Shown: positions 9,934 to 18,535, counted from the first letter of the stretch. The stretch is 64,000 nucleotides of DNA from Gemmatimonadaceae bacterium (GCA_036003045.1 DASYSS010000002.1:49071-113070), one strand, 5' to 3'. The notes: generated by a model from the letters alone, not told the origin. Program-made: numbers and translations.

Positions 9934-10188
9934 ACCGCTCACCGCAGAGAGGCAGAGGACGCTGAGGACGCTGAGGATGCTGAGAGGCCCCCGGGTGCGA
10001 TCAGCGTCGGCGCGCAACGAGCGGACCTTTTTGTTGAAAGCCGCTCGGGATGCTCCAACGCGCCGGCGTCTGACCTTCCAATCCGAAGCTCCCCGAGCGG
10101 CAGTCTCCAAGAATCCGGTTAGTTGAGCGACGGACTTCGATTGTTCTCTGTGTCTCTCTGCGCCTCCGCGTCTCTGCGTTGAGCGGTT
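9933..10188. mobile_element. MITE-like non-coding element with long imperfect terminal inverted repeats
   Basis: The left end (AACCGCTCACCGCAGAGAGG, from 9933) matches the reverse complement of the right end (which reads AACCGCTCAACGCAGAGACG from 10188 inward) at about 26 of the first 30 positions, and exactly over the first nine. Inside is a second perfect 10-bp inverted repeat, GCCGCTCGGG (10040-10049) and CCCGAGCGGC (10092-10101). No convincing gene lies within it. Size (256 bp), terminal inverted repeats and lack of coding content fit a miniature inverted-repeat element; no target-site duplication is obvious. The CGCAGAGACGCAGAGG-type termini resemble intergenic repeats I recall as common in several bacterial phyla. 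Together with the heptamer array it fills the gap between the RND pump and the DUF1080 gene. Confidence 0.55.
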
Positions 10189-10263
10189 TAGAAGGCGCCC
10201 GATAGAGTGCCAGCCCGGGAGACCGGCGCTTGCGCCCGGGCGCGGTGGTCGTATCGTCACTGC

Positions 10264-11016
10264 ATGCGACGAAACTGCGTTCTCCTCTTCCTCGCGCTCG
10301 CACAGCCAATTGCGGCACAGACGGCACCGAACACGTTGACGTCCGCCGAGCGAGCCGCGGGGTGGCAGCTGCTCTTTGACGGCAGGACGCTGAAGGGTTG
10401 GCGTGGGCTCGGCTACGACTCGGTCCCTACCGCGCACTGGCGCGTCGTGGACGGGACGATCGAGAAGATTCCGAGCGGGAAGGTCGCGAAGATCGCGGAC
10501 GGTCAGCCGGCAAACGGCGGTGACCTCATGACGGTCGACACGTTCGGCGACTTCGAGTTGTCCTTCCAATGGAAGGTCGCGCCAGGCGCCAACAGCGGCG
10601 TGAAATACAACGTGTCGGAGGAGTTTTCCCTCGCGCATGCGTCGAATCACGCGGCGCTCGGATTCGAGTACCAGGTGCTCGACGATTCGCTGAGCGACGA
10701 CAACAAGATCGCGTCGCATCTCGCGGGATCGCTGTACGATCTGATCTCCCCCAACGGCGCGAAGAGGCTGATGCCGGTGGGTCAGTGGAACACATCGCGG
10801 ATCGTCTTTCAGGGACGACACGGCGAGCATTGGCTCAACGGGGCGAAGATCGTCGAGTTCTACCTCGGCACTCCCCGCATGGATTCGCTGCTCGCAAAGA
10901 GCAAGTACCACACGATTCCGGGATTTGCCGATCGCCGCACAGGACACATCATTTTGCAGGATCACAACGACGAGACGTACTACCGCGACATCAAGATTCG
11001 GGAGCTCAAGCCATGA
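10264..11016 (+). CDS. Secreted DUF1080 protein (3-keto-disaccharide hydrolase-like)
   Basis: A 250-residue exported protein. The signal peptide runs from the ATG at 10264 to about residue 18 (LALAQPIAAQ). The mature part is one DUF1080 domain of the concanavalin-like jelly-roll type: WQLLFDGRTLKGWRG at the start, WRVVDGTIEK, FGDFELSFQWKVAPGANSGVKY in the middle and HIILQDHNDETYYRDIKIRELKP at the end. These are the usual conserved blocks. Members act on, or bind, glycans, and some hydrolyse 3-keto-disaccharides. Its stop overlaps the ATG of a Gfo/Idh/MocA oxidoreductase; this pairing is common and fits a route in which a sugar is oxidised at C3 and the keto-glycoside then cleaved. The substrate is not known. 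Confidence 0.9.
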   Translation: MRRNCVLLFLALAQPIAAQTAPNTLTSAERAAGWQLLFDGRTLKGWRGLGYDSVPTAHWRVVDGTIEKIPSGKVAKIADGQPANGGDLMTVDTFGDFELSFQWKVAPGANSGVKYNVSEEFSLAHASNHAALGFEYQVLDDSLSDDNKIASHLAGSLYDLISPNGAKRLMPVGQWNTSRIVFQGRHGEHWLNGAKIVEFYLGTPRMDSLLAKSKYHTIPGFADRRTGHIILQDHNDETYYRDIKIRELKP

Positions 11017-12341
11017 CGCCCGACGACGACGGCGTAGATCGACGAGAGTTTCTCAAGACGGCGTCCGCCACGGGACTGGGTCTCGTGATGACGTCGCACG
11101 CGCCCGGGCTGCTCCGATCCCGCTCGCCGAACGACCACATCTCGGTCGCCGTGTTCGGGTTGAACGGCCGAGGCATGGTGCACGCCCAGAACTTCTCGCG
11201 GCTCAAGAACTCGTCGGTGGCGTACATCGCCGACGTCGACTCGACCGTGCTGGCGAAGGCGGGCGGCGAGATGAAATCGGCCGAGCGCGCCCCGAAGTCG
11301 ATCGGCGATTTCCGCCAGGCGCTCGAGGATCCGACCGTCGACGCGGTGTCGATCGCGACGCCCGACCACTGGCACGCGCCGATGGCGATTCTGGCGATGA
11401 AGGCCGGCAAGCACGTCTACGTCGAAAAGCCGTGCGGCCACAACGCGCGGGAGGGCGAACTGCTCGTCGCGGCGCAGCGCGACACACATCGCGTCGTCCA
11501 GATGGGGACGCAGCAGCGCTCGTCGGCGCGAACGATCGAGGCGCTCCAGCGCATCAAGGACGGCGTGATCGGCCGTCCGTATCTCGCGCGCGCCTGGTAC
11601 GCGAACACGCGCGTCGGTATTGGCAAGGGGAAAACGGCACCGGTTCCGAAGAATCTCGACTACGACCTCTGGCAGGGTCCGGCGCCGCGAATGCCGTATC
11701 GCGACAACCTGATCCATTACAACTGGCATTGGTTCACGCACTGGGGCACCGGCGAGATCTGCAACAACGGCACGCACGAGATCGACATTGCCCGTCTCGC
11801 GCTCGGCGTCGAGCATCCGACGCGTGTGTTGTCGAGCGGCGGCCGCCGGCACTACGACGACGATTGGCAGTTCCCCGACACCCAGGAAGCGACGTTCGAG
11901 TTCGCCGGCGGCAAGACGATCATCTGGCAGGGCGAGAGCTGCAACGGCTGCAAGACCTTCGATCGGTCGCGCGGCACGGCGGTGTACGGGACGAGCGGAA
12001 CGCTCGTCGTCGACCGCGATGGATACGTCGTCTACGATCTCAAAGGAAAAGAGACGACGCGAAACATCGAGCCCAAGGCGGGCGACGGGTTGGAGCTCAC
12101 GGGCGACGACGCCGCAACGTCGATTCACATGGACAACTTTCTCGACGGAATTCGCACCGGCGCCAAGCTGCGCGCGCCGATCGAGGATGGCGCGACGACC
12201 GTGCTCCTTTGTCACCTCGGCAACATCGCGCAGGCGACGGGACGGGCGCTGCGCACGGATCCTGCAAGCGGCCACATCGTTGGCGACTCCGAGGCGGCGA
12301 AGCAGTGGTCGCGGACGTATGAGCCGGGGTGGGGAATGTGA
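11013..12341 (+). CDS. Tat-exported Gfo/Idh/MocA family oxidoreductase
   Basis: A 442-residue NAD(P)-dependent oxidoreductase with a twin-arginine signal (VDRREFLKTASATGLGL), so it is folded in the cytoplasm and sent to the periplasm with its cofactor. The Rossmann fold begins at ISVAVFGLNGRGMVHAQNF. DAVSIATPDHWHAPMAILAMKAGKHVYVEKP contains the conserved EKP motif whose Lys is catalytic in the family. The C-terminal half (GTGEICNNGTHEIDIARLALG) is the alpha/beta substrate domain. The ATG at 11013 overlaps the stop of the DUF1080 gene, so the two are co-translated. By family knowledge it may oxidise a sugar or glycoside at C3; the substrate is inference. Confidence 0.93.
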   Translation: MTPDDDGVDRREFLKTASATGLGLVMTSHAPGLLRSRSPNDHISVAVFGLNGRGMVHAQNFSRLKNSSVAYIADVDSTVLAKAGGEMKSAERAPKSIGDFRQALEDPTVDAVSIATPDHWHAPMAILAMKAGKHVYVEKPCGHNAREGELLVAAQRDTHRVVQMGTQQRSSARTIEALQRIKDGVIGRPYLARAWYANTRVGIGKGKTAPVPKNLDYDLWQGPAPRMPYRDNLIHYNWHWFTHWGTGEICNNGTHEIDIARLALGVEHPTRVLSSGGRRHYDDDWQFPDTQEATFEFAGGKTIIWQGESCNGCKTFDRSRGTAVYGTSGTLVVDRDGYVVYDLKGKETTRNIEPKAGDGLELTGDDAATSIHMDNFLDGIRTGAKLRAPIEDGATTVLLCHLGNIAQATGRALRTDPASGHIVGDSEAAKQWSRTYEPGWGM

Positions 12342-12408
12342 AGTCGGGTGGACGGGTAAACCGGTGGACCGAAACTTCTGAGGGCGAACAACCGGACAAG
12401 AGCAAGAC

Positions 12409-12699
12409 ATGCCGTGCCTACTTGTATTCATCGCGCTGTTCACGCCGCGGCTGGTCATCGTGCTGCTGTGGCTGTTCACGTTCTGGTTCCGCGGACTGTT
12501 CACCACGCCGCTCTGGCCGATCCTCGGATTCATCTTCCTACCGACGACGTTCCTCTGGTATACGGCGGTCATCCACTGGTATCACGGCGTCTGGTCGGCC
12601 GTCCCGATCATCGGAATCGTGATCGCGCTGATGATCGACCTGTCGCCGGCCGGCCACCGGGGCTTCCGGCGCCGCCGAATCGTGGGGCCGGAAGAATAG
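12409..12699 (+). CDS. Small integral membrane protein, unknown function
   Basis: A 96-residue protein that is almost all hydrophobic. One or two helices lie in residues 3-30 (LVFIALFTPRLVIVLLWLF), another follows at about 37-58 and a third at about 64-82 (AVPIIGIVIALMIDL), with a basic tail GFRRRRIVGPEE on the inside. AAGAGCAAGAC just before the ATG is a weak ribosome site. I do not recognise the family with certainty; small proteins of this shape are common and mostly unnamed. It sits between the oxidoreductase and the sigma-factor unit, with GGTGGACGGG-like repeat fragments (12344-12370) upstream and an inverted repeat downstream. Confidence 0.75.
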   Translation: MPCLLVFIALFTPRLVIVLLWLFTFWFRGLFTTPLWPILGFIFLPTTFLWYTAVIHWYHGVWSAVPIIGIVIALMIDLSPAGHRGFRRRRIVGPEE

Positions 12700-12727
12700 G
12701 GGAATAAATCGGCGGATGGCAAAGTCA

Positions 12728-12793
12728 GGTCACTGGTCACCGGTCTCGGGTCGTTGGGACGTGAAAACGCCCGGTGACCGGTGACCGGTGACC
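12728..12793. repeat. Inverted pair of heptamer repeats (GGTGACC type) before the sigma factor
   Basis: The right block 12770-12793 holds three copies of GGTGACC in a row. The left block 12728-12750 is its near-perfect reverse complement (GGTCACTGGTCACCGGTC followed by TCGGG). A 19-base spacer separates them. As RNA this would be a hairpin of more than 20 base pairs ending 17 bp before the ATG of the sigma-factor gene. Confidence 0.85.
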
Positions 12794-12810
12794 GAACACG
12801 TATTCCCTGC

Positions 12811-13338
12811 ATGCCCCCCGCCCCCAACGACATCGACCGCTTCGAGCGAATCGTGCTACCGCATCTGGACGATGCGTACACGCTCGCCCGTTATCTGCTT
12901 CGCGACCCGCACGAGGCGCAGGACGCCGTGCAGGACGCGGCGCTGCGCGCACTCCGCTATTTCGAGACCTATCGCGACGGCGACGCGCGAGCCTGGCTGC
13001 TCGCCATCGTCCGCAACTGTTGCCTGACGCGGCACAATCGGGCCCGCGCCGAGCGGGCGAACATTTCATTCGTCGACGATGTGGACGTGGCGCACGAAGG
13101 CAGGGCGACGGACGCACGGGCGGTCGAACAGTCCGAGCGCGCCGCCCTTCAGCGGGCGCTCGACGGACTGCCGCCCGAGTTTCGCGAGGTGATCGTGTTG
13201 AGAGAGGTACAAGGGCTGAGCTACCGCGAGATCAGCGACGTCGTCGGCGTCCCGATCGGCACCGTGATGTCGCGGCTGGCGAGAGGCCGTCGCCGGTTGG
13301 CGTCGGCGCTGGGTTACGACGCGCGAGAGGCGGGCTGA
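12811..13338 (+). CDS. ECF-type RNA polymerase sigma factor
   Basis: A 175-residue group 4 sigma factor. Region 2 (about residues 12-80) contains DAYTLARYLLRDPHEAQDAVQDAALRALRYF and RAWLLAIVRNCCLTRHNR, which bind core polymerase and the -10 element. Region 4 (about 115-165) contains LPPEFREVIVLREVQGLSYREISDVVGVPIGTVMSRLARGRRRL, the helix-turn-helix for the -35 element. There is no extra C-terminal domain. I chose the ATG at 12811; a GTG at 12781 lies inside the heptamer repeat. Only one base separates its stop from the zinc-finger anti-sigma gene, its presumed regulator. The promoters it reads cannot be predicted here. Confidence 0.95.
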   Translation: MPPAPNDIDRFERIVLPHLDDAYTLARYLLRDPHEAQDAVQDAALRALRYFETYRDGDARAWLLAIVRNCCLTRHNRARAERANISFVDDVDVAHEGRATDARAVEQSERAALQRALDGLPPEFREVIVLREVQGLSYREISDVVGVPIGTVMSRLARGRRRLASALGYDAREAG

Positions 13339-13339
13339 C

Positions 13340-14113
13340 ATGACGTGCGCTCAATGCCGAGAACTGCTCGACGCGTACGTCGACGGCGAACTTCCGGCCG
13401 CGGATGCCGCGGACGTGCGCGAACACATCGCATCGTGCGCGGAGTGCGCGCGTGAACACGTGGCGCTTGCCGCCACGGCGCGCCGAATTGGAGAGACGCT
13501 CGTGAAATACCAGGCACCCGACGTGCTCAAGGCGCGGATTCGCGTCGCGCTTGCGCAGCCCGATTCCTTGGCCCCCACCGCGCCGTCGGGAACATCCGTG
13601 ACTACACGGCGGCTTGCACTTGGTGGACTCGGCATCGCCATAGCGAGCAGCATCCTCACGTTCGCGGTCGTGCGGGCCGTGTCGCCGGACCGTTCGGTGA
13701 CCGACGAAATCGTGTCGAGCCACATCCGTGCGCTCATGCCCGGACATCTCACCGACGTCGCGTCGACGAACCAACACAACGTGAAGCCCTGGTTCAACGG
13801 ACGCGTCGACCTCTCGCCGCCGGTTCCGAGTCTCGACTCGATCGGCTTTCCGCTCATCGGCGGGCGGCTCGACTACGTGCAAGAAAGAGCGGTGCCCGTC
13901 ATCGTCTACGGCCGGCGTCAACACTTGATCGACGTCTACGTCCGGCCGAGCACGGGCGATCGCAAGGAAGCCAACGGCGAGACGACGGCGTCGGCGCGCA
14001 ACGGGTACAACGTGATCGCGTGGCAGTCCAACGGCATGTCGCTCGAGGCGGTGTCAGACCTCAACCGCCCCGAGCTCGAGCAATTCGTGAAGGCGTTCAG
14101 CGGCGCACGATGA
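13340..14113 (+). CDS. Transmembrane anti-sigma factor with zf-HC2 zinc finger
   Basis: A 257-residue protein that should hold the preceding ECF sigma factor inactive at the inner membrane. The N-terminus has the zinc-binding anti-sigma motif: CAQC at residues 3-6, then HIASCAEC, giving the H-x3-C-x2-C of ZAS/zf-HC2 domains. One membrane helix follows near residues 90-110 (LALGGLGIAIASSILTFAVV), and a periplasmic sensor part of about 145 residues with no family I can name, ending LEQFVKAFSGAR. The sigma and anti-sigma genes are in one operon. Its last 17 bases overlap tail-to-tail with the metallophosphoesterase gene on the other strand. Confidence 0.93.
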   Translation: MTCAQCRELLDAYVDGELPAADAADVREHIASCAECAREHVALAATARRIGETLVKYQAPDVLKARIRVALAQPDSLAPTAPSGTSVTTRRLALGGLGIAIASSILTFAVVRAVSPDRSVTDEIVSSHIRALMPGHLTDVASTNQHNVKPWFNGRVDLSPPVPSLDSIGFPLIGGRLDYVQERAVPVIVYGRRQHLIDVYVRPSTGDRKEANGETTASARNGYNVIAWQSNGMSLEAVSDLNRPELEQFVKAFSGAR

Positions 14114-15443
14114 TCTTCCCCTGCATCTTGGGATGCAGCGAGCAGAAATAGTCGTACGTACCGGGAGACGCGAGCGTCGCGCTGAAGCGTTGATCGGTGT
14201 CGAGCACCGGCGACTGCCGCCACGCGCGCTGCACGCTCACGATGAGATGCGGCACGTCGTCGTTGTTGATCCATGTGACCTTGGTGCCCGGCTTCACGGT
14301 CAGCACCGGCGGCGTGAAGTTGAAGTTGTCGATGCCGATCTCGTTGTCGGCGAGCGTGATGGTCCGACGCTTGGTCTGCCGCTCCATCATCGCTTCGTGT
14401 GACGCTTCGTCGAATGCCGGCGGTTGCCCCGAGAGCGTCGCGTCGACGATGGCGAGCGAACCGCGGCCCGGAACGAACGTCACGTCGGCAATGCCCAACA
14501 CGCTCTTGAGCTTGTCCGGATCGACCTTCATCGGCCCCGGTGCGGGTGCCGTGCCGGGCGCCGGTTGCGGGAAAGCGGTCGACATCGCCGTGTGAAACGA
14601 CACGTGCCCCTCGACCTTCTGCATGATCTGATGAATGTGGCCGTTGAGCACCGTCACCGACCCGAATCGCTTGAGCAGCGCGAGCGCTTGCTCGGAATCG
14701 TCGGTACCCCAGCCCCATTCGGGGTACACGGTCCACAGCGGCACGTGCGCGAAGAGCACGATCGGCGTGCTCGCCGCGAGCCGCGACACGTCCTTCTTCA
14801 GCCAATCGAGCTGCTCGGGGCCGAGCGTGCCCAGTCCGCCGGCTTTGAGATTCAGCACGTTGACGAGACCGACGAAGTGCACGCCGCTGTGGTCGAAGCT
14901 GTACCAGCCGCCGCCCTTCGTTCCTTTGCCGTAGCGTTGGAGATACGAGGCGCCGTTGTCGGTGGCGACGTCGTGCTCGCCGGGAACGTAGAAGATTCGT
15001 TCGCTCTTCACGCCGGTGAGGACCTGCTGCGCCGTATCGAACTCCTCCGGCTTGGCGAGCTGCGTGATGTCGCCCGTGTGCAGCACGAACGCCGGGGTCT
15101 GCGGCAGCGCATTCAACTTGGCGACCGCGTCCTGCAGCGTGGCGGTCACGTCTTTGTTGGCTTCCTTGCTGAAGCCGATGTGGCTGTCGCTGATTTGCGC
15201 GAAGAAGATGCTCTTCTTCTGCGGCTCGGTCAGGGAGCCGATGCGGCTCAGGGGAATCGAGAGCGGAAGCCCGCCCTCGAGCGCCCAGACGACGCCCGTT
15301 CCGGCCCACGCCATGCAGCGGAGGAAGCCGCGCCGGTCGACGCCGTCGTCGCTCTGATCGTTCGTGATGTAGTTGCTGCCCGTCGGTCTCGTATTTCCGT
15401 GCGCGTCGAACTCCGCCGCATCGCGATCGCGATGTGAACTCAT
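14097..15443 (-). CDS. Tat-exported metallophosphoesterase fused to an amicyanin-like cupredoxin domain
   Basis: 448 residues. A Tat signal (DRRGFLRCMAWAGTG) is followed by a calcineurin-like phosphoesterase domain at about residues 78-330 with its metal motifs: DSH at 86-88, GD at 124-125, PGEHD at 154-158 (usually GNHD), HVP, and GHIH near the end. After a linker, residues 365-448 form a cupredoxin. The type-1 copper ligands are all present: His399 (NNDDVPH), Cys434, His437 and Met440, in CSLHPKM, which has the short amicyanin-type loop. GGAGG stands seven bases before the ATG. It should act in the periplasm; the phosphoester substrate and the redox partner are unknown. The two domains in one chain are the unusual point. 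Confidence 0.9.
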   Translation of the reverse strand: MSSHRDRDAAEFDAHGNTRPTGSNYITNDQSDDGVDRRGFLRCMAWAGTGVVWALEGGLPLSIPLSRIGSLTEPQKKSIFFAQISDSHIGFSKEANKDVTATLQDAVAKLNALPQTPAFVLHTGDITQLAKPEEFDTAQQVLTGVKSERIFYVPGEHDVATDNGASYLQRYGKGTKGGGWYSFDHSGVHFVGLVNVLNLKAGGLGTLGPEQLDWLKKDVSRLAASTPIVLFAHVPLWTVYPEWGWGTDDSEQALALLKRFGSVTVLNGHIHQIMQKVEGHVSFHTAMSTAFPQPAPGTAPAPGPMKVDPDKLKSVLGIADVTFVPGRGSLAIVDATLSGQPPAFDEASHEAMMERQTKRRTITLADNEIGIDNFNFTPPVLTVKPGTKVTWINNDDVPHLIVSVQRAWRQSPVLDTDQRFSATLASPGTYDYFCSLHPKMQGKIIVRR

Positions 15444-15503
15444 GATGAAGCCTCCGTGGTTTCACACGGAGACTCCCGCGCGCCTCGGATTATTCCCGGC
15501 GAA

Positions 15504-18152
15504 TCAGTCGACGCGCAGCGCGACCATGGGGTCGGCACGCGCGGCGCGCCGCGCCGGTCCGTAGCTCGCCGCCAGCGCGGCGGCCCCGAGGATGAGCACC
15601 GCCACCACGTAGACCGGCGATTCCCTCGTCGTCACGCCATAAAGCGTCGCCGCAAGCCATCTGGCCGCGAGCGTCGCGGCCCCGATGCCGACGACCGCGC
15701 CAATCGCGGCGAGCGCGCACGCTTCGATCACGACCATTCGCGCGACGCGGGACGGCTCCGCGCCCAGGGCGACGCGCAGGCCGAGCTCGCGCGTTCGCCG
15801 TTCGACGAGAAACGAGATCAGACCGTAAAGTCCCGTCGCGGCAAGCAAGAGCGCGATTCCCGCGAACGCGACGAGGAGTCGGCTCAGAGAGCGCGTCGTG
15901 AGCGCCGCCTGATCGAAAACAGCGTCCAACGTGCGAACGTTGAAGATCGGCATTGACGGGTCGACGGATCGAACGACGCTGCGTGCCGCCGCGGCGACCC
16001 GCGTGAGATCGCCATGTGCGCGAACGGCAAAGACCGCCCGCGTCCACGGGTCCTGGGCGTACGGGCGGAAAAACTGCGGCTCCGGAGCTCCGAAGATCGT
16101 CGCCTGCTTCACGTCTTGCACGACTCCGACGATCGTGGCGTTGCCGATGCCGGTGTTCACTTGATGGCCGAGCGCATCGCCATGCGGCCAATACGTGTTG
16201 GCGAACGTCTGATTGACCACCATCACCTTCGGAGCGTTCGCGTCGTCATCTACGTTGAACGTGCGTCCGGAGATCACGTGCACGTGCAGCGCCGCAAAAT
16301 AGCCCGCCGTCGCGATGGTGCCGGTTACAAAGGGTTCGTGCCCCTTGCTGACCGTTTGGCCCTGGATGAGCGCCGGAAATTGGGAACAGCACCCGTTAAT
16401 CGGCATCCGGTCGGCAGCCCCGGCGCCCGTCACGCCGGGCAGCGCGCGCAACCTCTGCTCGATATCGGCTACGAGCCGCGCGCGTGCCGCCGGTTCGTCG
16501 AAGCGCGCGCCTTGCATCGTCACCTCGAAGGTCGCGACGCCGTTCGGGTCAATTCCGAGCGGGATACGTTGGATGCGCCACACGCTCTCGAGCGCGAGCG
16601 ATGCGCTCACCACGAGTATCACGGAGATGGCCACTTCGGCGATCACGAACGCGCGCTGCAATCGAGTTCGGGTAGGACCCACGGTGGCGTTGCGAAGCGC
16701 AGCGCCGGCGCGGATGTCCGCCAGGCGCAGCGCCGGGGCAATGCCGAACGCGATCCCGGCGAGCGCGGAGACGCCGAGTGCGAAGACCAGCGCGCGCCCG
16801 TCAATGTCGAAGGTCATCCACGCCGGCGTGTTCGGCGCGACCGCGCGTTGGATGAGATCGCGCGCCCAGATGGCGAGCAACGTGCCCAAGCCGCCACCGA
16901 CGAGCGACAGTATGACGCTCTCAGTGAGCAATTGCCGGACGATGCGGCCACGGCTAGCGCCGATCGCGGCGCGGACGGCGATCTCGCGGGCCCGCGCCGA
17001 AGAGCGGGCAAGCTGCAGCGCGGCGACATTGGCGCACGCGATGAGCAAGACGAGAAGCGTCGCGCCGATCACCGCGACGAGGCTGCCTCGCACATCGCCC
17101 ACGTATTGATCCCGCAACGGCGTCACGGTGGTCGTCATCACCGCGTTGGAGCCCGGCCACTCGCGCTGGAGTCGCGCGGCGATGGCGGCGAGCTCTCGCC
17201 GCGAGCCGTCGAGTGTCGCCCCACGCCGCAGCGTGCCAAAAACCTGGAGGTTGCGATTTCCACGCGACGACGGATTAGCGACGCCGTTGCTGAATCCGCT
17301 GTAGCCGCCGGTCGCAAGAGGCAACCAGGTCTCGCCGCGCGACGGGTAGCGCCATCGATTGGGAATGACGCCGATGATCGAACGCATGACACCGTTGACC
17401 ACCACCCGTTGGTCGATCGCGCGCGCCGGATCGCCGAATTCCTGGCGTGCGAATTCATCGGAAACCACCATCACCGGGTCCGCGCCGGGCGTGTCGTCGG
17501 CATCGGAAAACACGCGGCCGAGTTCCGCCGTGACGCCCAATGTGGGAAAGAAGCTGGCGGTGACCAGGGCGGCAGAAACGCGGCGTGGCTCGCCGTGCAA
17601 CATCACAAAGCTCGTCGAGCCCAGCGCGCCCATGTCGTCGAATGAATGCTGCTCCGTGCGCCAGTCGCGGTAGTCGAGGTAGGAGCTCACGCCGGCGGAC
17701 GACGACGCGCCCACCTGGATCGAGCTGACCGACACCAGGCGGTCGCCGTTCGGGTACGGAAGTGGTCGAAGCAGGAGTGTGTCGGCGACGCTGAACATCG
17801 CGGTCGTCGCGCTCACACCCACGGCGATGCACAGCAGCGCAGCGACGACGGGCAAGCGTTGGCGACGGAACACGCGGAGGGCGAAACGCACATCCTGGCC
17901 GAGTGACGTGAGCGACGCGCCGCGGCTCATCACGCGTGCCGCGTTCTCGTCGATCGAGATGCACAGGGCGCGCGCTTTCTGTTCGTCGCCGAATCGACGC
18001 TCGGCGAGCTGTCGAGCGTCGGTGGGGGACATGCCGCGCGCGACGTATTCGGCGACGCGCATGTCGAGGTGAAAGCGAAGCTCGTCGTCGACGTCGCTTT
18101 GGACGTTCGAGCCCCAAAATCGGAGGTATCGCCGCCAGGCCGGTGTGCTCAT
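15504..18152 (-). CDS. ADOP-type ABC transporter permease (duplicated MacB-like)
   Basis: An 882-residue inner-membrane protein. The first 60 residues are the permease prefix domain (DVDDELRFHLDMRVAEYVARGMSP). Two copies of a MacB periplasmic core plus FtsX permease unit follow: QDVRFALRVFRRQRLPVVAALLC opens the first, GVSALAGIAFGIAPALRLADIR lies at the junction, and LVERRTRELGLRVALGAEPSRVARMVV is the last FtsX loop. About eight membrane helices result. Such acidobacterial-type duplicated permeases usually lack a linked ATPase, as here. The ATG at 18152 is preceded by GAGGGAGGAGC, a good ribosome site, so the longer frame reaching 18311 is rejected. A PadR regulator lies directly upstream, the usual arrangement. 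Confidence 0.92.
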   Translation of the reverse strand: MSTPAWRRYLRFWGSNVQSDVDDELRFHLDMRVAEYVARGMSPTDARQLAERRFGDEQKARALCISIDENAARVMSRGASLTSLGQDVRFALRVFRRQRLPVVAALLCIAVGVSATTAMFSVADTLLLRPLPYPNGDRLVSVSSIQVGASSSAGVSSYLDYRDWRTEQHSFDDMGALGSTSFVMLHGEPRRVSAALVTASFFPTLGVTAELGRVFSDADDTPGADPVMVVSDEFARQEFGDPARAIDQRVVVNGVMRSIIGVIPNRWRYPSRGETWLPLATGGYSGFSNGVANPSSRGNRNLQVFGTLRRGATLDGSRRELAAIAARLQREWPGSNAVMTTTVTPLRDQYVGDVRGSLVAVIGATLLVLLIACANVAALQLARSSARAREIAVRAAIGASRGRIVRQLLTESVILSLVGGGLGTLLAIWARDLIQRAVAPNTPAWMTFDIDGRALVFALGVSALAGIAFGIAPALRLADIRAGAALRNATVGPTRTRLQRAFVIAEVAISVILVVSASLALESVWRIQRIPLGIDPNGVATFEVTMQGARFDEPAARARLVADIEQRLRALPGVTGAGAADRMPINGCCSQFPALIQGQTVSKGHEPFVTGTIATAGYFAALHVHVISGRTFNVDDDANAPKVMVVNQTFANTYWPHGDALGHQVNTGIGNATIVGVVQDVKQATIFGAPEPQFFRPYAQDPWTRAVFAVRAHGDLTRVAAAARSVVRSVDPSMPIFNVRTLDAVFDQAALTTRSLSRLLVAFAGIALLLAATGLYGLISFLVERRTRELGLRVALGAEPSRVARMVVIEACALAAIGAVVGIGAATLAARWLAATLYGVTTRESPVYVVAVLILGAAALAASYGPARRAARADPMVALRVD

Positions 18153-18168
18153 CGGTCGCTCCTCCCTC

Positions 18169-18525
18169 TCAATTGGGCTCGGGTGGCGCTTCGAGCGCGG
18201 CGAAAACGGCGTGGGCGAAGCGGGTCCACGTTGCCGCTTCGACGCGAAGCTGTGACCGGCCTTTCGGCGTGAGCGTGTAGAATTTTGCCCGGCGGTTGTT
18301 CTCCGATGCACCCCATTCGGCGGAGATCCAGCCTCGGGCCTCGAGGCGGTGGAGCGCGGGATAGAGGGAGCCTTCTTCGATCTGAAGCACGTCGCCCGTG
18401 GCCTGTTCGATCCAGCGGGCGACCGCGTAGCCGTGCGTCGCCCGCCAACTCACGGCTTTGAGGATGAGGAGGTCGAGCGTCCCGCGCAAAACCTCGACGT
18501 TGGCGTCGGACATGGCTTGCCCCAT
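18169..18525 (-). CDS. PadR family transcriptional regulator
   Basis: A 118-residue repressor-type regulator with an N-terminal winged helix: EVLRGTLDLLILKAVSWRATHGYAVARWIEQ begins the domain, then LQIEEGSLYPALHRLEARGWISAEW, and the wing NRRAKFYTLTPKGRSQL. The C-terminal helix is short, so it belongs to the small PadR class normally found beside ADOP permeases. It lies 16 bp before the permease gene and is probably co-transcribed with it. A second ATG at 18513 would shorten it by four residues. An 11-bp palindrome overlaps the start codon and could be its own operator; its inducer is unknown. Confidence 0.92.
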   Translation of the reverse strand: MGQAMSDANVEVLRGTLDLLILKAVSWRATHGYAVARWIEQATGDVLQIEEGSLYPALHRLEARGWISAEWGASENNRRAKFYTLTPKGRSQLRVEAATWTRFAHAVFAALEAPPEPN

Positions 18526-18535
18526 AGGAATCCTA
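18525..18535. promoter_or_regulatory. Palindrome TAGGAATCCTA at the padR start, candidate operator
   Basis: TAGGA, a central A and TCCTA form a perfect 11-bp palindrome that overlaps the padR initiation codon. CCCCTAGAAAA, 30 bp further upstream, repeats half of it. Autoregulation is inferred from position only. Confidence 0.35.

Noticed and set aside
8023..10965. Very long open frame (about 980 codons) on the minus strand across the RND pump and the following gap
   Set aside because: It mirrors codon positions of the RND gene, is rich in Arg/Asp/His as high-GC antisense frames are, and runs through the repeat element. No domain is visible.
16014..17645. 543-codon plus-strand frame opposite the ADOP permease
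   Set aside because: Composition is Arg/Ala/Asp-rich with no hydrophobic pattern or motifs; the permease on the other strand is clearly real.
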